Shown: piece after piece, positions 1-10,799 of the stretch
Layout: each line of letters opens with the position of its first letter
Numbering within the stretch: position 1 is the first letter of the stretch
Assembly: GCF_009389715.1 (NCBI RefSeq)
Contig: NC_052393.1
Span: forward strand, 6,138,001 to 6,202,000
Direction: 5' to 3'
DNA from: Phoenix dactylifera
Lineage: Eukaryota > Streptophyta > Magnoliopsida > Arecales > Arecaceae
DNA: 64,000 bases
The notes under the pieces: generated by a model
Databases searched by the model: none
Seen by the model: only the letters and a program-made list of their open reading frames with translations
What the model was told of the DNA's origin: nothing
Position numbers and translations under genes: made by a program

Positions 1-220
1 TAATCTTTTTGGAGGAGATTTTGGGTTATTACAAATTATATCAGAGCATATCCGGCCCATGACCCATGTGGACTAGAGGATAGTGCAGCACGATGTTATT
101 TGAATGGATTATGAGCTATGCATTAGATAGATATTAGATATTTGTATTATTGTATAAAGCCAAGGAATCTAAATAACATCTTTCAGCTAATTTTTTTGAG
201 TGAGGTCCTGGGTCGTTACA
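1..220 (+). mobile_element. TRIM retrotransposon remnant, cut by the window edge
   Basis: The end of one LTR (to about 33) is followed by a primer-binding-site-like stretch at 36-47 that resembles the initiator-Met PBS, TGGTATCAGAGC, with the core TATCAGAGC intact. After a short internal region a diverged second LTR runs from roughly 94 to 220 and ends in GAGGTCCTGGGTCGTTACA. The internal stretch matches the copy near 12.6 kb base for base over much of its length. No protein is encoded, as expected for TRIMs. Confidence 0.6.
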
Positions 221-251
221 TGGAGGCACCACAGAAGGTCGATGGTAAGGG

Positions 252-257
<6 letters not shown>

Positions 258-293
<36 letters not shown>
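258..293. repeat. (GA)n microsatellite
   Basis: About 18 uninterrupted AG dinucleotides. Confidence 0.95.
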
Positions 294-297
<4 letters not shown>

Positions 298-1629
298 AGA
301 GGTCGATTAGGAGAGAATAGGGGAGAAGAATGGAGTTGAAAAAGGTGTATGTAGTTGCCTGGTAATTAAGTTTGACCACATGCAGCTCGTCACCCCTTTC
401 CAATTGTCAATAATCTCCCCTCTCTTGCCTCTTTGATTTCTTAATTTGTAGTTCTCTTGCTTAGACTTACTCTTGAAACAGCGAGCATTGCCTCACCCCT
501 CACACCCCACTTCCCCAGAAAAGAAAAAGGTGAACACCAATAAAGCTGAGTTATCTTTGCGCAATGACGGATTTCATCAATTGTCTCTCTGGATCAAATA
601 AGAGCAAAGTAATTTTTCTCTATATGAGTGAAGAACATGAGTTTCACAGCCTAATAATATGCACAAACCTCGTGGTAAGTTGTTAATGCTGCAAATAAAT
701 GGATGGTTAAGGTTAGTTTTCTGGTGACGTCCTTGAACTAATTTGATTATCAATTAATTATTTGACTAACAAAAGTTTTTTTTTTTTGGCAGTTCGTAGT
801 GACCAAACTCAGTTGAATGTTTGCTTCAGATTTTGAATTATCTTAAACGTTTTTTATGTTTTGTCATTGCATTTGAAACAGCATGATTGTTGAATTTAAA
901 GGATGGCAAAGTGAACACCTTTATCAAATTGATCTTTGTGAGGCTGGAGCATTAGAGTAAGGCTCTGGACTACTTGTTCTGCAATCTAAACTGGATTTTA
1001 CACTGGTTTGTGATGAACACAACGTTTCCTTCTTTTTAGTTTCTGCTGCCATGATTGATAGTTTTTTACTGTTGATCTCACATCGAGAGCAGCTCCTTCT
1101 TGTTCAGCGTCGATCTTCCTCTAACTCCGAAGAATTGGTCAAGCATTGTGGAAAATACATCGTAGAGGTGACATTGCCGTTTATATGACCAGGTTGAGTC
1201 TCCATCCCAGGAATACACTAGAAATCGCCAAGGAGGCAAATTGAATAATTAAGAGCATGCAATTAGAACAAGTAAATATGTGTAATAATCAAACCTGATT
1301 CATTACCAACTGGAATTTGATAAGTGCTTTGACACATTTTATTGCATAATGTTCTGTAGCTTAGAAATCTATATATGCATCTGGCAAAAGATAATTGCAT
1401 AATTGCTAAAACCATAGTTGGTCTTGAAGAGATCACTGGTGGAATTATATTAAAGAGAAGTTCAATTTGTAAACATAAAACATGTCTTGCATATGTATTA
1501 AGCATAAAGTATAATTAGGGTTTGGGGCTTCACGTAGGAAACTATTATTTTTATTTTCAGGAAAGCTTTACAAAGGAGATTATAAGCAGTAGCAGTAATT
1601 ATTATTAAAGGAGGCCAGCGCATAGCATT
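294..1629. other. Intergenic, nothing recognised
   Basis: AT-rich sequence downstream of the first subtilase gene (which is on the minus strand). No reading frame, RNA gene or repeat could be supported here. Confidence 0.6.
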
Positions 1630-3924
1630 TTAAAGGAATGTGACTGCAATGGGACTCCTGACAAGGTATTTGCCGGATACCCATTTAAGCTGCCCTTCTA
1701 CGACTTCTCCTGCGCTCCACTGTTGGGAGCCCTTGTGGCTGAATGTGAGATCGAAACTTTGCTTCTCATCAACCTGGGAGAATTGCAGCGTAGCAGGAGT
1801 AACGTCTACACGGACTCCTTCTGGTTCCTCAACTTCGATCGTGTAGACAGTATCAGCATCTCCTACATTGGTCACTGTTCGATTTACCGCCGTCGTCGCG
1901 GAAGGTGAAGTTCCAAGGTGAACCATGATTGAAGGGTAGTTTAAGTCTTCTGGACGTATCTGATGGACCTGGGAGCAGTAGACTCTGCCACGAACAATAG
2001 CTGAAACTTGCCTGTCTGTGTACCCCAAACCACAGAGGTAATGGACATAATCATAGTAATGAAGATCATAAATCAGGCCTGGATCGTTGGCAGCGACAGG
2101 ATTGATATGTCCTGAGCCCATGGCGAAGACGCTGGCAGCCGTGTCATTGAACTGATCGGCAATGAGATTCCCGGTGTTGTCGAACCTGCGTGCAGTTGTC
2201 ATGAGTGCTGATTTGATGGCGGCCGGTGACCAGTTTGGGTGAGTGTTCTTGAGAAGGGCCACGACCCCGGAGACATGAGGCGTCGCCATGGAGGTGCCAC
2301 TCAGAAAATCGAAAGTCTTGGATGTGCCCGTTGGATTGGGACCGACCTCCCATGGCCATGCTGCTAGAATGTTCCCGCCGGGAGCGATGATATCAGGCTT
2401 TATGATGCCCCCGTTCCTAAGGCTAGGCCCTCTTGAAGAGAAGGAGGCGACTGCCGGCGTCGGACGGGCTCCAAACTGCGTGCCATTGAAAATGATTGTT
2501 GCGGTAGCATTCGCCGTACTTCTGAAGTACTTCACGAGCTGCTTTGCAGCACTTAGGGGGAGATTGGAGGCCGGAAGGCCAGGAGTCTCGGCGCCGGTTG
2601 TTTCACCTTGATCCCAAACGTTCATGACTATCATGGCGGCCCCTCCGGCATTCCTGATGATGCTGGCTTTTTGGTGGACATCAATGATCGTTTTCCAGCA
2701 CAGCACAATCTTATCTTGGACGTCCAAGTTGGCCATCGAGACATTGCAACCACAGGCATCAGCTGTCCGTAGATCACACGGGTACACCAGGGGCAACTGC
2801 TTCGACTCGAAGGACTCCGGCTGGTAGGCAGACTCTCCAAGCAGTTCCATCCCATTTCCAAGCCTCACGATTGCTTGTATTCTTCTACTCACGGTGCTCG
2901 CTCCAACTGTTAGGATCCAAGGAGCATCATTAGCCATGATGCTTTTGAAAGGCCCATCGTTCGCCGCAGCCGCGCAAGGGACGATCCCCCTTGTCATTGC
3001 AGCGAATGAGGCCTTGGCAACGCCGTTCTGATAGTCAGGCACTCTGGATGAACCAAGAGACATGGAGAGGATGTCGACGTCGTCGCGGATGGCTTGGTCT
3101 ATCCCTTTCAATATATCACTATCAAAGCCACTGGTTTTGCCCTGGAAATCATGCAGCACTTTATAGATTGCCAGGTGAGCTCTAGGTGCCATCCCAGACG
3201 CCGTGCCGTTGGCGTTGCCAAGAACGTGAGCGTCGTTGACGAAGTTTCCTGCCGCCGTACCGGCGACATGTGTACCATGGCCATCGTCATCCTGGGGATT
3301 CGTCGTCCTTCCATACTTAAACGCTGCAGCCCCAACGAGCTTGTTGTTGCAAAGGGGAGGCCCCCAGTAGCAGTTGCCGGACCAGTAATTCGGGGGTGGC
3401 GGCATCCCGTCATCCTGAAAGGAGGGGTGAGTAGGATCTATCCCGGAGTCGATCATCCCGATAACCCTCCCCTGGCCCAACGTGGAGGGATACCAGAGAC
3501 CGCCCCATTGGTTCAGGCCCAACATTTTTGGCGTGTAGGTTGTTTTGAGAACGTACTCGTTCTCCGGATGCGCCAGCAGGAATCCATCCATGGCTTCCAT
3601 GGCCTCCACTTCCTCCGGGGTCAGTCTTGCGGCGAAGCCACTGATCACACGGCGATAAGCGTAGAGCATCCGTGGCTCCCCGGAGTCTAGGGTGTTGTTG
3701 GGCAGGAAGGACGTGTACCAATTTACTCTGTCCCTGAAGTGGAGGAACTTGGTGCCCTTGGGCTTTTCTACGTGAACGATGTAGGTATGCATCTGGGTAG
3801 CATTGGCCACCTGGTCGTTGATGATGGGGAGAAGCTGGCTTTGAGCTAAAAGTAGATGACTGGATGACACGAAGAGGAAGGCAGCGAGGAAGTGGATAAC
3901 TAGAGATTTCTGATGAGTCTCCAT
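1630..3924 (-). CDS. Subtilisin-like serine protease (plant subtilase, S8), copy 1
   Basis: This is a secreted plant subtilase of 764 residues, encoded without introns. The ATG at 3924 is preferred over an upstream in-frame TTG because it starts directly with a signal peptide (residues 1 to about 28). Domains in order are an I9 propeptide (about 46-125), the S8 catalytic domain with a PA insertion (about 365-480), and a C-terminal Fn3-like domain (about 660-764). The catalytic residues are visible: Asp159 in MIDSGIDPTHPSF, His216 in DGHGTH, oxyanion Asn322 and Ser545 in SGTSMATPH. The residue before Asn322 is Ala, where the neighbouring copy and most family members have Gly. Such enzymes act in the apoplast on wall or peptide-hormone substrates; the substrate cannot be read from sequence. 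Its closest relative here is the gene at 8438-10741, same strand, so the two look like a tandem duplicate. Confidence 0.95.
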   Translation of the reverse strand: METHQKSLVIHFLAAFLFVSSSHLLLAQSQLLPIINDQVANATQMHTYIVHVEKPKGTKFLHFRDRVNWYTSFLPNNTLDSGEPRMLYAYRRVISGFAARLTPEEVEAMEAMDGFLLAHPENEYVLKTTYTPKMLGLNQWGGLWYPSTLGQGRVIGMIDSGIDPTHPSFQDDGMPPPPNYWSGNCYWGPPLCNNKLVGAAAFKYGRTTNPQDDDGHGTHVAGTAAGNFVNDAHVLGNANGTASGMAPRAHLAIYKVLHDFQGKTSGFDSDILKGIDQAIRDDVDILSMSLGSSRVPDYQNGVAKASFAAMTRGIVPCAAAANDGPFKSIMANDAPWILTVGASTVSRRIQAIVRLGNGMELLGESAYQPESFESKQLPLVYPCDLRTADACGCNVSMANLDVQDKIVLCWKTIIDVHQKASIIRNAGGAAMIVMNVWDQGETTGAETPGLPASNLPLSAAKQLVKYFRSTANATATIIFNGTQFGARPTPAVASFSSRGPSLRNGGIIKPDIIAPGGNILAAWPWEVGPNPTGTSKTFDFLSGTSMATPHVSGVVALLKNTHPNWSPAAIKSALMTTARRFDNTGNLIADQFNDTAASVFAMGSGHINPVAANDPGLIYDLHYYDYVHYLCGLGYTDRQVSAIVRGRVYCSQVHQIRPEDLNYPSIMVHLGTSPSATTAVNRTVTNVGDADTVYTIEVEEPEGVRVDVTPATLQFSQVDEKQSFDLTFSHKGSQQWSAGEVVEGQLKWVSGKYLVRSPIAVTFL

Positions 3925-5627
3925 ACCCTTTGCCAATGAGCAGCGTGGAGTGCATATGGGAGAAGTGAATGGGGCTGCCTTCTTTATGCAGCCATAAAGC
4001 AGAAAGCGTGGGCAAGAAAGAAGGGGAAGATATTTGGAGGGACCCTAAATAATTGGTGGGATTATTAAGGAGCCTGAATTATAGGAAAGAAACAGACAGA
4101 AAAGAGCTCTGGCAGAGATCAGAAAATAATAATAGAGCAATATAGGCATGTTATATATGTAGAGTGTGACGCATTTTTTAAATAACAGAAAATTACTTTC
4201 TACTGGCCTCTTTCTTGCAGTCATTTGATGATAGAGGTTCATTTAATCAAAAATTTGGCCCCTTTTTACTTATTTTTGTCCTTAATCTTTCATATAAAAC
4301 GATCACAGGTTGAGCCTAATATAGATTTAACTATGTCAAACTTAACCATTAATATGTATATGATATAAGACACTAGCTGTGCACATATATAATATATAAT
4401 TGAGATCAAAAGATAATCAAAACTTGGTCAAGGCCTAATACTCAAACGGCAGCCAAACCAAAGTAATGAAATAATCTTCCCTAGAAAAATCAAAGAACGG
4501 CATGTGATAATTGTGTGAAGGACCCGATGGCAAATTGATATGTGAAAATAGCATGATCGATGATGAAAAGAAGAGTTTAGACCTCCATCTTTGAGTAAGC
4601 CTGACAGCTAGTTCCTCACAAGGGTAACCCGATAAATGACAGGCAATTCCTCCCAAGGTATCCAAGGTATTAGATTTCAGGCGACTTGGTCCTAAGATGT
4701 AGTCAATTACGGTTCAGGTATGGTGTGGCACTGGGCACAACTTGTGCCCATTTTAGGTATTTCAACATGATTTAGGTGATTTGACGTGTGGTCCGTGTGG
4801 TTTGGTGTACTTGTGGTCCTTAACACGCTTTCAGCATGGTTTAGAGGAAGAAGCTGCTCCCTGAATGCAGCCAAGACTGTTCGCAATATGTTTCTCTATT
4901 ATTTAAGAAGAGGTGGCATGGTCTTTTTTCTTTTCTTTTCTTTTCTTTTTCCGTAAAAGAGGTAATGATTTATCCATGAAGGCGAAGTAAATTACAGTAC
5001 CCCTTCGTCCAAGTGGATCTTGCATCCAATACACATCCGGCCTGCATATAAATGGATGTAGGTGGTTTACAGTGTAGGTACGTAGCACTTGTGTAAGAGG
5101 TGAATTAGAGATAGAAAGTTGGCTTCTAAACGAAGAGAACAACAAATACAAAACTCTTGCATCTCATAATTTTAAAATAATACTAAAAATAAAAAAAAGC
5201 CATCTTTTGGTACGACTAGCATTGGATGCCAGAAGAACTGTTCCAAAATAGAAACATATATTAAGAGAAGCCTAATGAATAGGAGATGACAGACACAACT
5301 ATAGATATATTTCATTCCCCTCCTCATCTAATTTTGGTAAGCTCTCAGTCCCTAAAGTTAGTCTTTTTTTATTCGGTAGACTCAAAAGTTAGTTTTTGAT
5401 AACAAAAAGCTTCAATCTCTCCTTGCATCTCAAACAAAAAAAATACGGTCATTATGGAATTCGGAACTAAATTTGATCATGTATATCATATGTGCAGATT
5501 GTTTAGTGCTAGTTGGCAACCTGGAGTTTTTATGTGAAGGAACGCTGGTTCTATTAGATCTGGCTCTAAAACCCCCATGGCATCTATTTATAATAATTTG
5601 CAGCCAGAACTAGAGCCATCCATGCAT
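3925..5627. other. Intergenic; no gene seen
   Basis: AT-rich sequence upstream of subtilase copy 1. It contains a short (TTTTC)n tract at about 4924-4949. No clear TATA box was found at a usual distance from the subtilase ATG, only a weak CATAAAG-type sequence on the minus strand. Nothing else could be supported. Confidence 0.5.
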
Positions 5628-6153
5628 CTCTTCTGGGCTAAGTCCCCCACGGAGAGAAACTCACAGCATGTCGGCGGATGAAGTATATGGAGGAGTGGGA
5701 TTTATGATCAGAGACCACCATGGTAGTTTAGTTGGGGCAGGAGGTCGGCGCTCTCCTGATTTGACTGTCATTGAGGCTGAGCTTCGGACAGCATGCGAGG
5801 GTATCTTCTATGCAAGGAGGGTACTTGATACAGACAGGATATAACTCGAGGAGAATTTCTCCACAGTGATTGATTGGATACGGGGAGGTGATCGATATGG
5901 GGATGGTCATCCACTGATTTGTGAGACTCGCAGATTGGTTAGGAAATTGGCCTCCTTCCAGGTAGCACACGTGTATCGGAAGGCGAACAGAGTTGCAGAC
6001 TGGGTTGCCTTCTATGTTGCTCGGCACTCCAAAGAGTTTTTTTGGACTACTGACACTGAGATTCTCTCTCCATTGTATCATTTTATTATTTCTGACTTGG
6101 CAGGCTGTACCCATATAAGAGCTATATGAATGTCGTTTTCTACCAAAAAAAAA
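5628..6153 (+). pseudogene. 5'-truncated LINE, RNase H tail and poly(A)
   Basis: Translation gives the C-terminal RNase H-like domain of a plant LINE ORF2: GGVGF, EAELRTA, VIDWI, AHVYRKANRVADWVA and GCTHIR. It lines up with the RNase H end of the LINE at 29-35 kb. One in-frame TAA interrupts it near 5843. The fragment ends in a short A tract (6145-6153), which fits a 5'-truncated target-primed insertion. Target-site duplications were not found. Confidence 0.75.
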
Positions 6154-7294
6154 GGGCCCCTCGGAGCTGTTCACCCTAGCGTGCATGTGGACGACGCATT
6201 AAAATATTTTCAGCAAAATTAAAGAAAAACAAGAAAGAAAGAGAGAAGTGATTTTATTTTTCTGTTCTATCATATTCAATACATCTCAGAAGTTATATAT
6301 AGTCGTGTATAAACACTATATAAAAAAATAATATAGACTAATATATGATCATGCTAACGAAGAAAAATATTATGGATGATACAAGTTGTTAATTATGTGA
6401 TCTTTAAAATCACTCTAACAAGATCATGCTAATAAAAAAATGATATAAATTGATACGGGAGCATGTTAATAAAGAAAAATATTATAGATGATGTAGGTTG
6501 TTATGTGATCTCTAAAATTATACTCACAAAAAACAAGACTACTACAGATGGAGAATGTTTTAGACATACAACCATTTTTTTTTTATGACAAGGGAGGCCA
6601 ATTTTAGACTTACAAGTTCCAGACTACTATGATGTTGAAAAGGGTTTATTATATATAACATGAGTCAAAATACGAAATGAGTATATTCATGGGATTCTCG
6701 AAATGAGGATGGCATAGCTGCCATATCAGAAGGTTTTATGGAAATGCTACGCTGCTGGAAACAGGCGAGAACTGCCATTATCAGAATCACTATTTTGATC
6801 GCATCATTATATAGGAGACGCGAGCATTGACGATATGACAGTTGGAGAACAATGCTCCGAGTACTTTTCACAAGCAGAAGACAAGCATCGACAGTAATAA
6901 GTGGCATCAATAATGGAGATCCAGTTTAAGTGGTTTCACATTTAGAGGGCTTAATAATGCAGAAGCAGATCATGAAGGTTTCAATCATGGGGAAGCCTAT
7001 GCGGAAGAAGAAGGCAATAATGCTCTGTCAGATAATGTTCATGGCAATTCATGGCATGTCGCATTATAGCCTGAAGGAATGCTATTTCTCAGAAAAATGT
7101 TATAAGAATGCTAGATGCAAGAAAGATAGATGCCAGAGATGACCATCGAGCATTAGCTCGGATGGTATTCTCTCGCCTCTTAGACAAGAGGTCGGTGAGT
7201 TCTATTCCTAGTGTCAGCCCTCAGTATTTTAGGACTTCGGCCCCCTATTACCCCGGATAAAATGTCCTGGTCTTGGAAGCCTAGGTTAAAGCTT

Positions 7295-7311
7295 GGGTGG
7301 GGTGGGGTGGG
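7295..7311 (+). other. G-quadruplex-type motif
   Basis: Four runs of three or four G separated by single T bases. This is the pattern of a very compact G-quadruplex. It is followed by further GGGAT and GGGGT words to about 7340. Confidence 0.55.
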
Positions 7312-8128
7312 ATGGGATAGGATGGGGTCAGTGTAGGGTGGCTCTGGCTTCCCCTGTTTTGGGGGGTAATGTTCAACCAGAAAACCATCCTACGTTTGCT
7401 CAAGGCTGTATATTCCCTGCATTAGACTAAGATATTATAAAGTGAATAGGTGATTAATGCAGCATGCTGCCCTAGTGATTGCAATTATAATCCATTCAAA
7501 TTTCATATCATTTGGCATGAGAAGTACACAAGGACAAGGTTGTTCTTTCTGGCCAAAAAAACATATAAGCTCGTGAAAATTCCAATAATAATGCATATAT
7601 GTAAAATATAGATAATATCATCCAAACCACTTCCTATAAGAAAATAATGCTATCGACATATGGAAGCGAAGGAACAAGTATTTTAGAGGTTTGATGGCAG
7701 TAAAAGGAGAAAGGGTCATAAGGACTCTGGAAAAAGCCAAGGTAAAAATTAATGGCTGTGCAGAATTTTCAAAAATTATGCATGAAGTACTAGCTTTAAC
7801 TCATATATAGAACCGTCACATTCACAAACCTGGTAGACCTGAGAAGACAGACTATTTGCATAGAAAAATCACTCTTAATGATTATCCAGTTTAAGGGCCA
7901 CCTTTAAATGTAGGCTACCATGATGAGGAATGGGATGTATCAAGCTGAGGCAAAACCTTCTTCCTAGTCAAGCCTTTAATCAGATAATATCCCTTCGATC
8001 AAATTTTTGCCGTAGAGTTGGCTGGGACGACCCCAAAAGGAGCAGCAGGGCCAAATGGATTTCAACACGATATTTCCTCGAAAACATTTCCATATAACCA
8101 AAAATAACCCAAGGGACACGTAAATCTT

Positions 8129-8131
<3 letters not shown>

Positions 8132-8169
<38 letters not shown>
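8132..8169. repeat. (TC)n microsatellite
   Basis: Nineteen TC dinucleotides without interruption, downstream of the second subtilase stop codon. Confidence 0.95.
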
Positions 8170-8170
<1 letters not shown>

Positions 8171-8437
8171 AAACGGACACATAAATCTCTCACTTCCTCC
8201 GCATTACATTCAAAAAGACATCTCAAGGTTTAAGATAAATCATATCCCAGAAGACATCTCAAGGTTTTCACGATTGTAAATCATGACACCACTATCATTT
8301 TATTTTGCGAAACGAAGAGCGCTGTAACATGCCATTCATAACTCATGAATGCTACAACTTATGAATCATAAGACTTAGAAACCACGAAGAAGAAAAGCAT
8401 GCATGAAGAAACTGGAGGGGTTGCTGGTTATGGTGTT

Positions 8438-10741
8438 CTAGGTAAATGTGACAGCAATGGGAGTTCTCACATAGTACTTGCCAGATACCCAGGCGAGATG
8501 CCCTTCCGAAACTTGACCTGCGACTGGAGCGGTGCCTCCGATAACGCTCAGAGTGACGTTATAGCTTTTCTTTTCATCAACCTGAGAAAATTGAAGAGTA
8601 TTAGGAGAAACATCAACTCTTACTCCTTCTGGCTCTTCAAATCGGACCCTGTAGACAGTATTGGCATCTCCCACGTTTGTGGCTGTCCGTTTGATAGTCT
8701 TCGTAGTTGAATTCGAACCAAGATATACTCCAATTGAAGGATAGTTCAATTGTTCTGCACTGATTGCACGCACTCGAGAACAATTCACGGAGCCTTGAAC
8801 TATAGCAGTGACTTCACTATCTGCGAATCCACTGCCACAAAGATAACGAATGTAATCATGGGGCTGGATATCATAGATGAGACCAGGATCATTAGCTGCC
8901 ACTGGATCGACATGTCCTGAGCCCATGACAAAGACGCTGGCAGTGCCATTGTACTGATCTGTGATGGGATTGCCATCGCGGTCCTGTGTGTACGCAGTTG
9001 TCATGATTGCTGACTTGATCGCAGCCACCGACCAATTCGGGTGATTGTTCCTGAGCAGCGCCACGACCCCAGAGACATGAGGTGTGGCCATGGAAGTGCC
9101 ACTCGCAAATTTGAAAGTTCTGGAAGTATTCGTACGATTTTGCCCGACCTCAAATGGCCAAGCGGCTAATATATTGACGCCGGGTGCGATGACATCTGGC
9201 TTGATGATGCCGCCGTTCCTGAGACTGGGACCTCTGGAGGAGAAGTAGGCTACTGCAGGTGCTGGATGGACGCCGAATTGGGTGCCGTTGAAGGTGATGG
9301 CCGCGGTGGCGTTCTGCATCGTTCCGACGTACTCTACAATCTCTCGTGCATCGACGCCGCCAACATGAGCAACTGGGAGGACATGAGGATCGGCAGACGT
9401 GGTGTTTCCCATAAGAAGAAAGTTCAAGAGGATCATGGCGGCCCCTCCCGCCGCCTCGACAATCTTGCCCTTCTCAACATCATCAACTTCATCAATCTGT
9501 CCGCTCGAACAGAGCACGATCTTGCCACTTACGTTGAAGGTATCCAAGGAGCCGTTCAGGCAGAACATGGTATCTCTTGTTCCCAGAGCACCTGGGAACA
9601 CCAACGGCAGCTGTGTGGAATTGGATGGGCTAGGCTGGTAGCCAGATTCTCCATAGAATTCCACCCCATTTCCAAGCTTCACAATCGCCCTTATCCTTCT
9701 ATCCGTGGTGCTTGCTCCGACTGTTAGAATCCAAGGGGCATCGTTGCCTATAAGGCTTTTGAACGGCCCGTCATTTCCCGCGGCGGCACAGGGAAGGATT
9801 CCCCTTGTGATCGCTGCAAAAGATGCTTTGGCAATGCTGCTCTCGGAGAGACTTATATTGGTTGAGCCAAGGGACATCGAAAGGATGTCGACATGATCGC
9901 GGATAGCTTGGTCTATGCCTTTCAAAACATCACTGCTGTTGCCTGTGGATGGTCGTCCTGGCCTGTTGAATAGCACTTTGTAGATTGCTAGGTGAGCCCT
10001 AGGTGCCGTGCCAGATGCTGTGCCCCTCGCTTGGCCAAGAACCTCGGCATCATCAACAAAGCTTCCTGCGGCAGTGCTAGCCGTGTGAGTACCATGGCCA
10101 TCGCTGTCACTTGGGTTGGGGTACAAACCATGCCTGAAAGCCATGGCGCCGATGAGCTTCTTGTTACAAATGGGGGGGCCCCAGTAACAGCTGCCGTTCC
10201 ACTTTGATGGTGGTGGTGGCATATTCCCGTGCTCCCTGAAGGAAGGATGAGTGGGCTTGACACCGCTGTCGATTACACCGATGATTTGCCCTTGGCCGTA
10301 GAAGGCATCAACCCAGAGGCCATCCCATCGGCTCAGACCCAGGAAATCGGGAGTTGAGGTTGTTTGAGCTACGTGCTCAATCTCAGGGTGCGCTAGAACG
10401 AAGCCTTCCATTGTTTCCATGGTCTCCACTTCCTTGGGAGTCAGCATCGCAGCGAAGCCACTAATCACATGGCGGTATGCATAGATCAACCGTGGCTCCC
10501 CTGAGTCGACGGTCGTGTTAGGCAAGAAGGACTTGTACCAAGCTACTCGGTCCTTGAACCTGAGGAACTTGGTGCCCTTGGGCTTTTGTACGTGAACGAT
10601 ATAGGTCCTCATTGCGGTAGCATTGGCTCCGTGGTCATGGACGATTGGCAGAAGCTGGCCGTGCACCAAGGGAGGAGTTGGAGTGGACAGAGACAAGAGG
10701 AAGGCCACAAACAAGAAGAAGATGGATTTCTGAATCTCCAT
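8438..10741 (-). CDS. Subtilisin-like serine protease (plant subtilase, S8), copy 2
   Basis: Intronless subtilase of 767 residues. The ATG at 10741 begins a signal peptide (residues 1 to about 28, ending near LVHGQ); an upstream in-frame TTG was not used. I9 propeptide about 47-126, S8 domain with PA insertion about 365-490, Fn3-like C-terminus. Catalytic residues are Asp158 (VIDSG), His216 (DGHGTH), Asn323 (AAGNDGP) and Ser550 (SGTSMATPH). Many N-glycosylation sequons are present, as expected for a secreted enzyme. It shares long collinear blocks with the gene at 1630-3924 (for example TYIVHV, KPKGTKF, CYWGPP, GIDQAIRD), so the pair is a local duplication that has since diverged. A TATATAAA box lies 43 bases or more upstream of the ATG. 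Confidence 0.95.
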   Translation of the reverse strand: MEIQKSIFFLFVAFLLSLSTPTPPLVHGQLLPIVHDHGANATAMRTYIVHVQKPKGTKFLRFKDRVAWYKSFLPNTTVDSGEPRLIYAYRHVISGFAAMLTPKEVETMETMEGFVLAHPEIEHVAQTTSTPDFLGLSRWDGLWVDAFYGQGQIIGVIDSGVKPTHPSFREHGNMPPPPSKWNGSCYWGPPICNKKLIGAMAFRHGLYPNPSDSDGHGTHTASTAAGSFVDDAEVLGQARGTASGTAPRAHLAIYKVLFNRPGRPSTGNSSDVLKGIDQAIRDHVDILSMSLGSTNISLSESSIAKASFAAITRGILPCAAAGNDGPFKSLIGNDAPWILTVGASTTDRRIRAIVKLGNGVEFYGESGYQPSPSNSTQLPLVFPGALGTRDTMFCLNGSLDTFNVSGKIVLCSSGQIDEVDDVEKGKIVEAAGGAAMILLNFLLMGNTTSADPHVLPVAHVGGVDAREIVEYVGTMQNATAAITFNGTQFGVHPAPAVAYFSSRGPSLRNGGIIKPDVIAPGVNILAAWPFEVGQNRTNTSRTFKFASGTSMATPHVSGVVALLRNNHPNWSVAAIKSAIMTTAYTQDRDGNPITDQYNGTASVFVMGSGHVDPVAANDPGLIYDIQPHDYIRYLCGSGFADSEVTAIVQGSVNCSRVRAISAEQLNYPSIGVYLGSNSTTKTIKRTATNVGDANTVYRVRFEEPEGVRVDVSPNTLQFSQVDEKKSYNVTLSVIGGTAPVAGQVSEGHLAWVSGKYYVRTPIAVTFT

Positions 10742-10783
10742 GAGGAACAAATGGTCAGTGCGAAAAACAAGAGGGCACTGCTC

Positions 10784-10791
10784 TTTATATA
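10784..10791 (-). promoter_or_regulatory. TATA box of subtilase copy 2
   Basis: TATATAAA read on the minus strand, just upstream of the ATG at 10741. That spacing leaves room for only a very short 5' untranslated region. Confidence 0.6.
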
Positions 10792-10799
10792 AGAGACGA

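Larger units (their letters stand above)
6154..8437. other. Intergenic between the two subtilase genes
   Basis: No gene was recognised. The stretch holds a G-rich tract (7295-7311), a (TC)n microsatellite (8132-8169) and otherwise AT-rich sequence. Confidence 0.5.

Noticed and set aside
3108-4015. Frames of 101-201 codons overlapping subtilase copy 1
   Set aside because: Shadow frames of the true subtilase reading frame.
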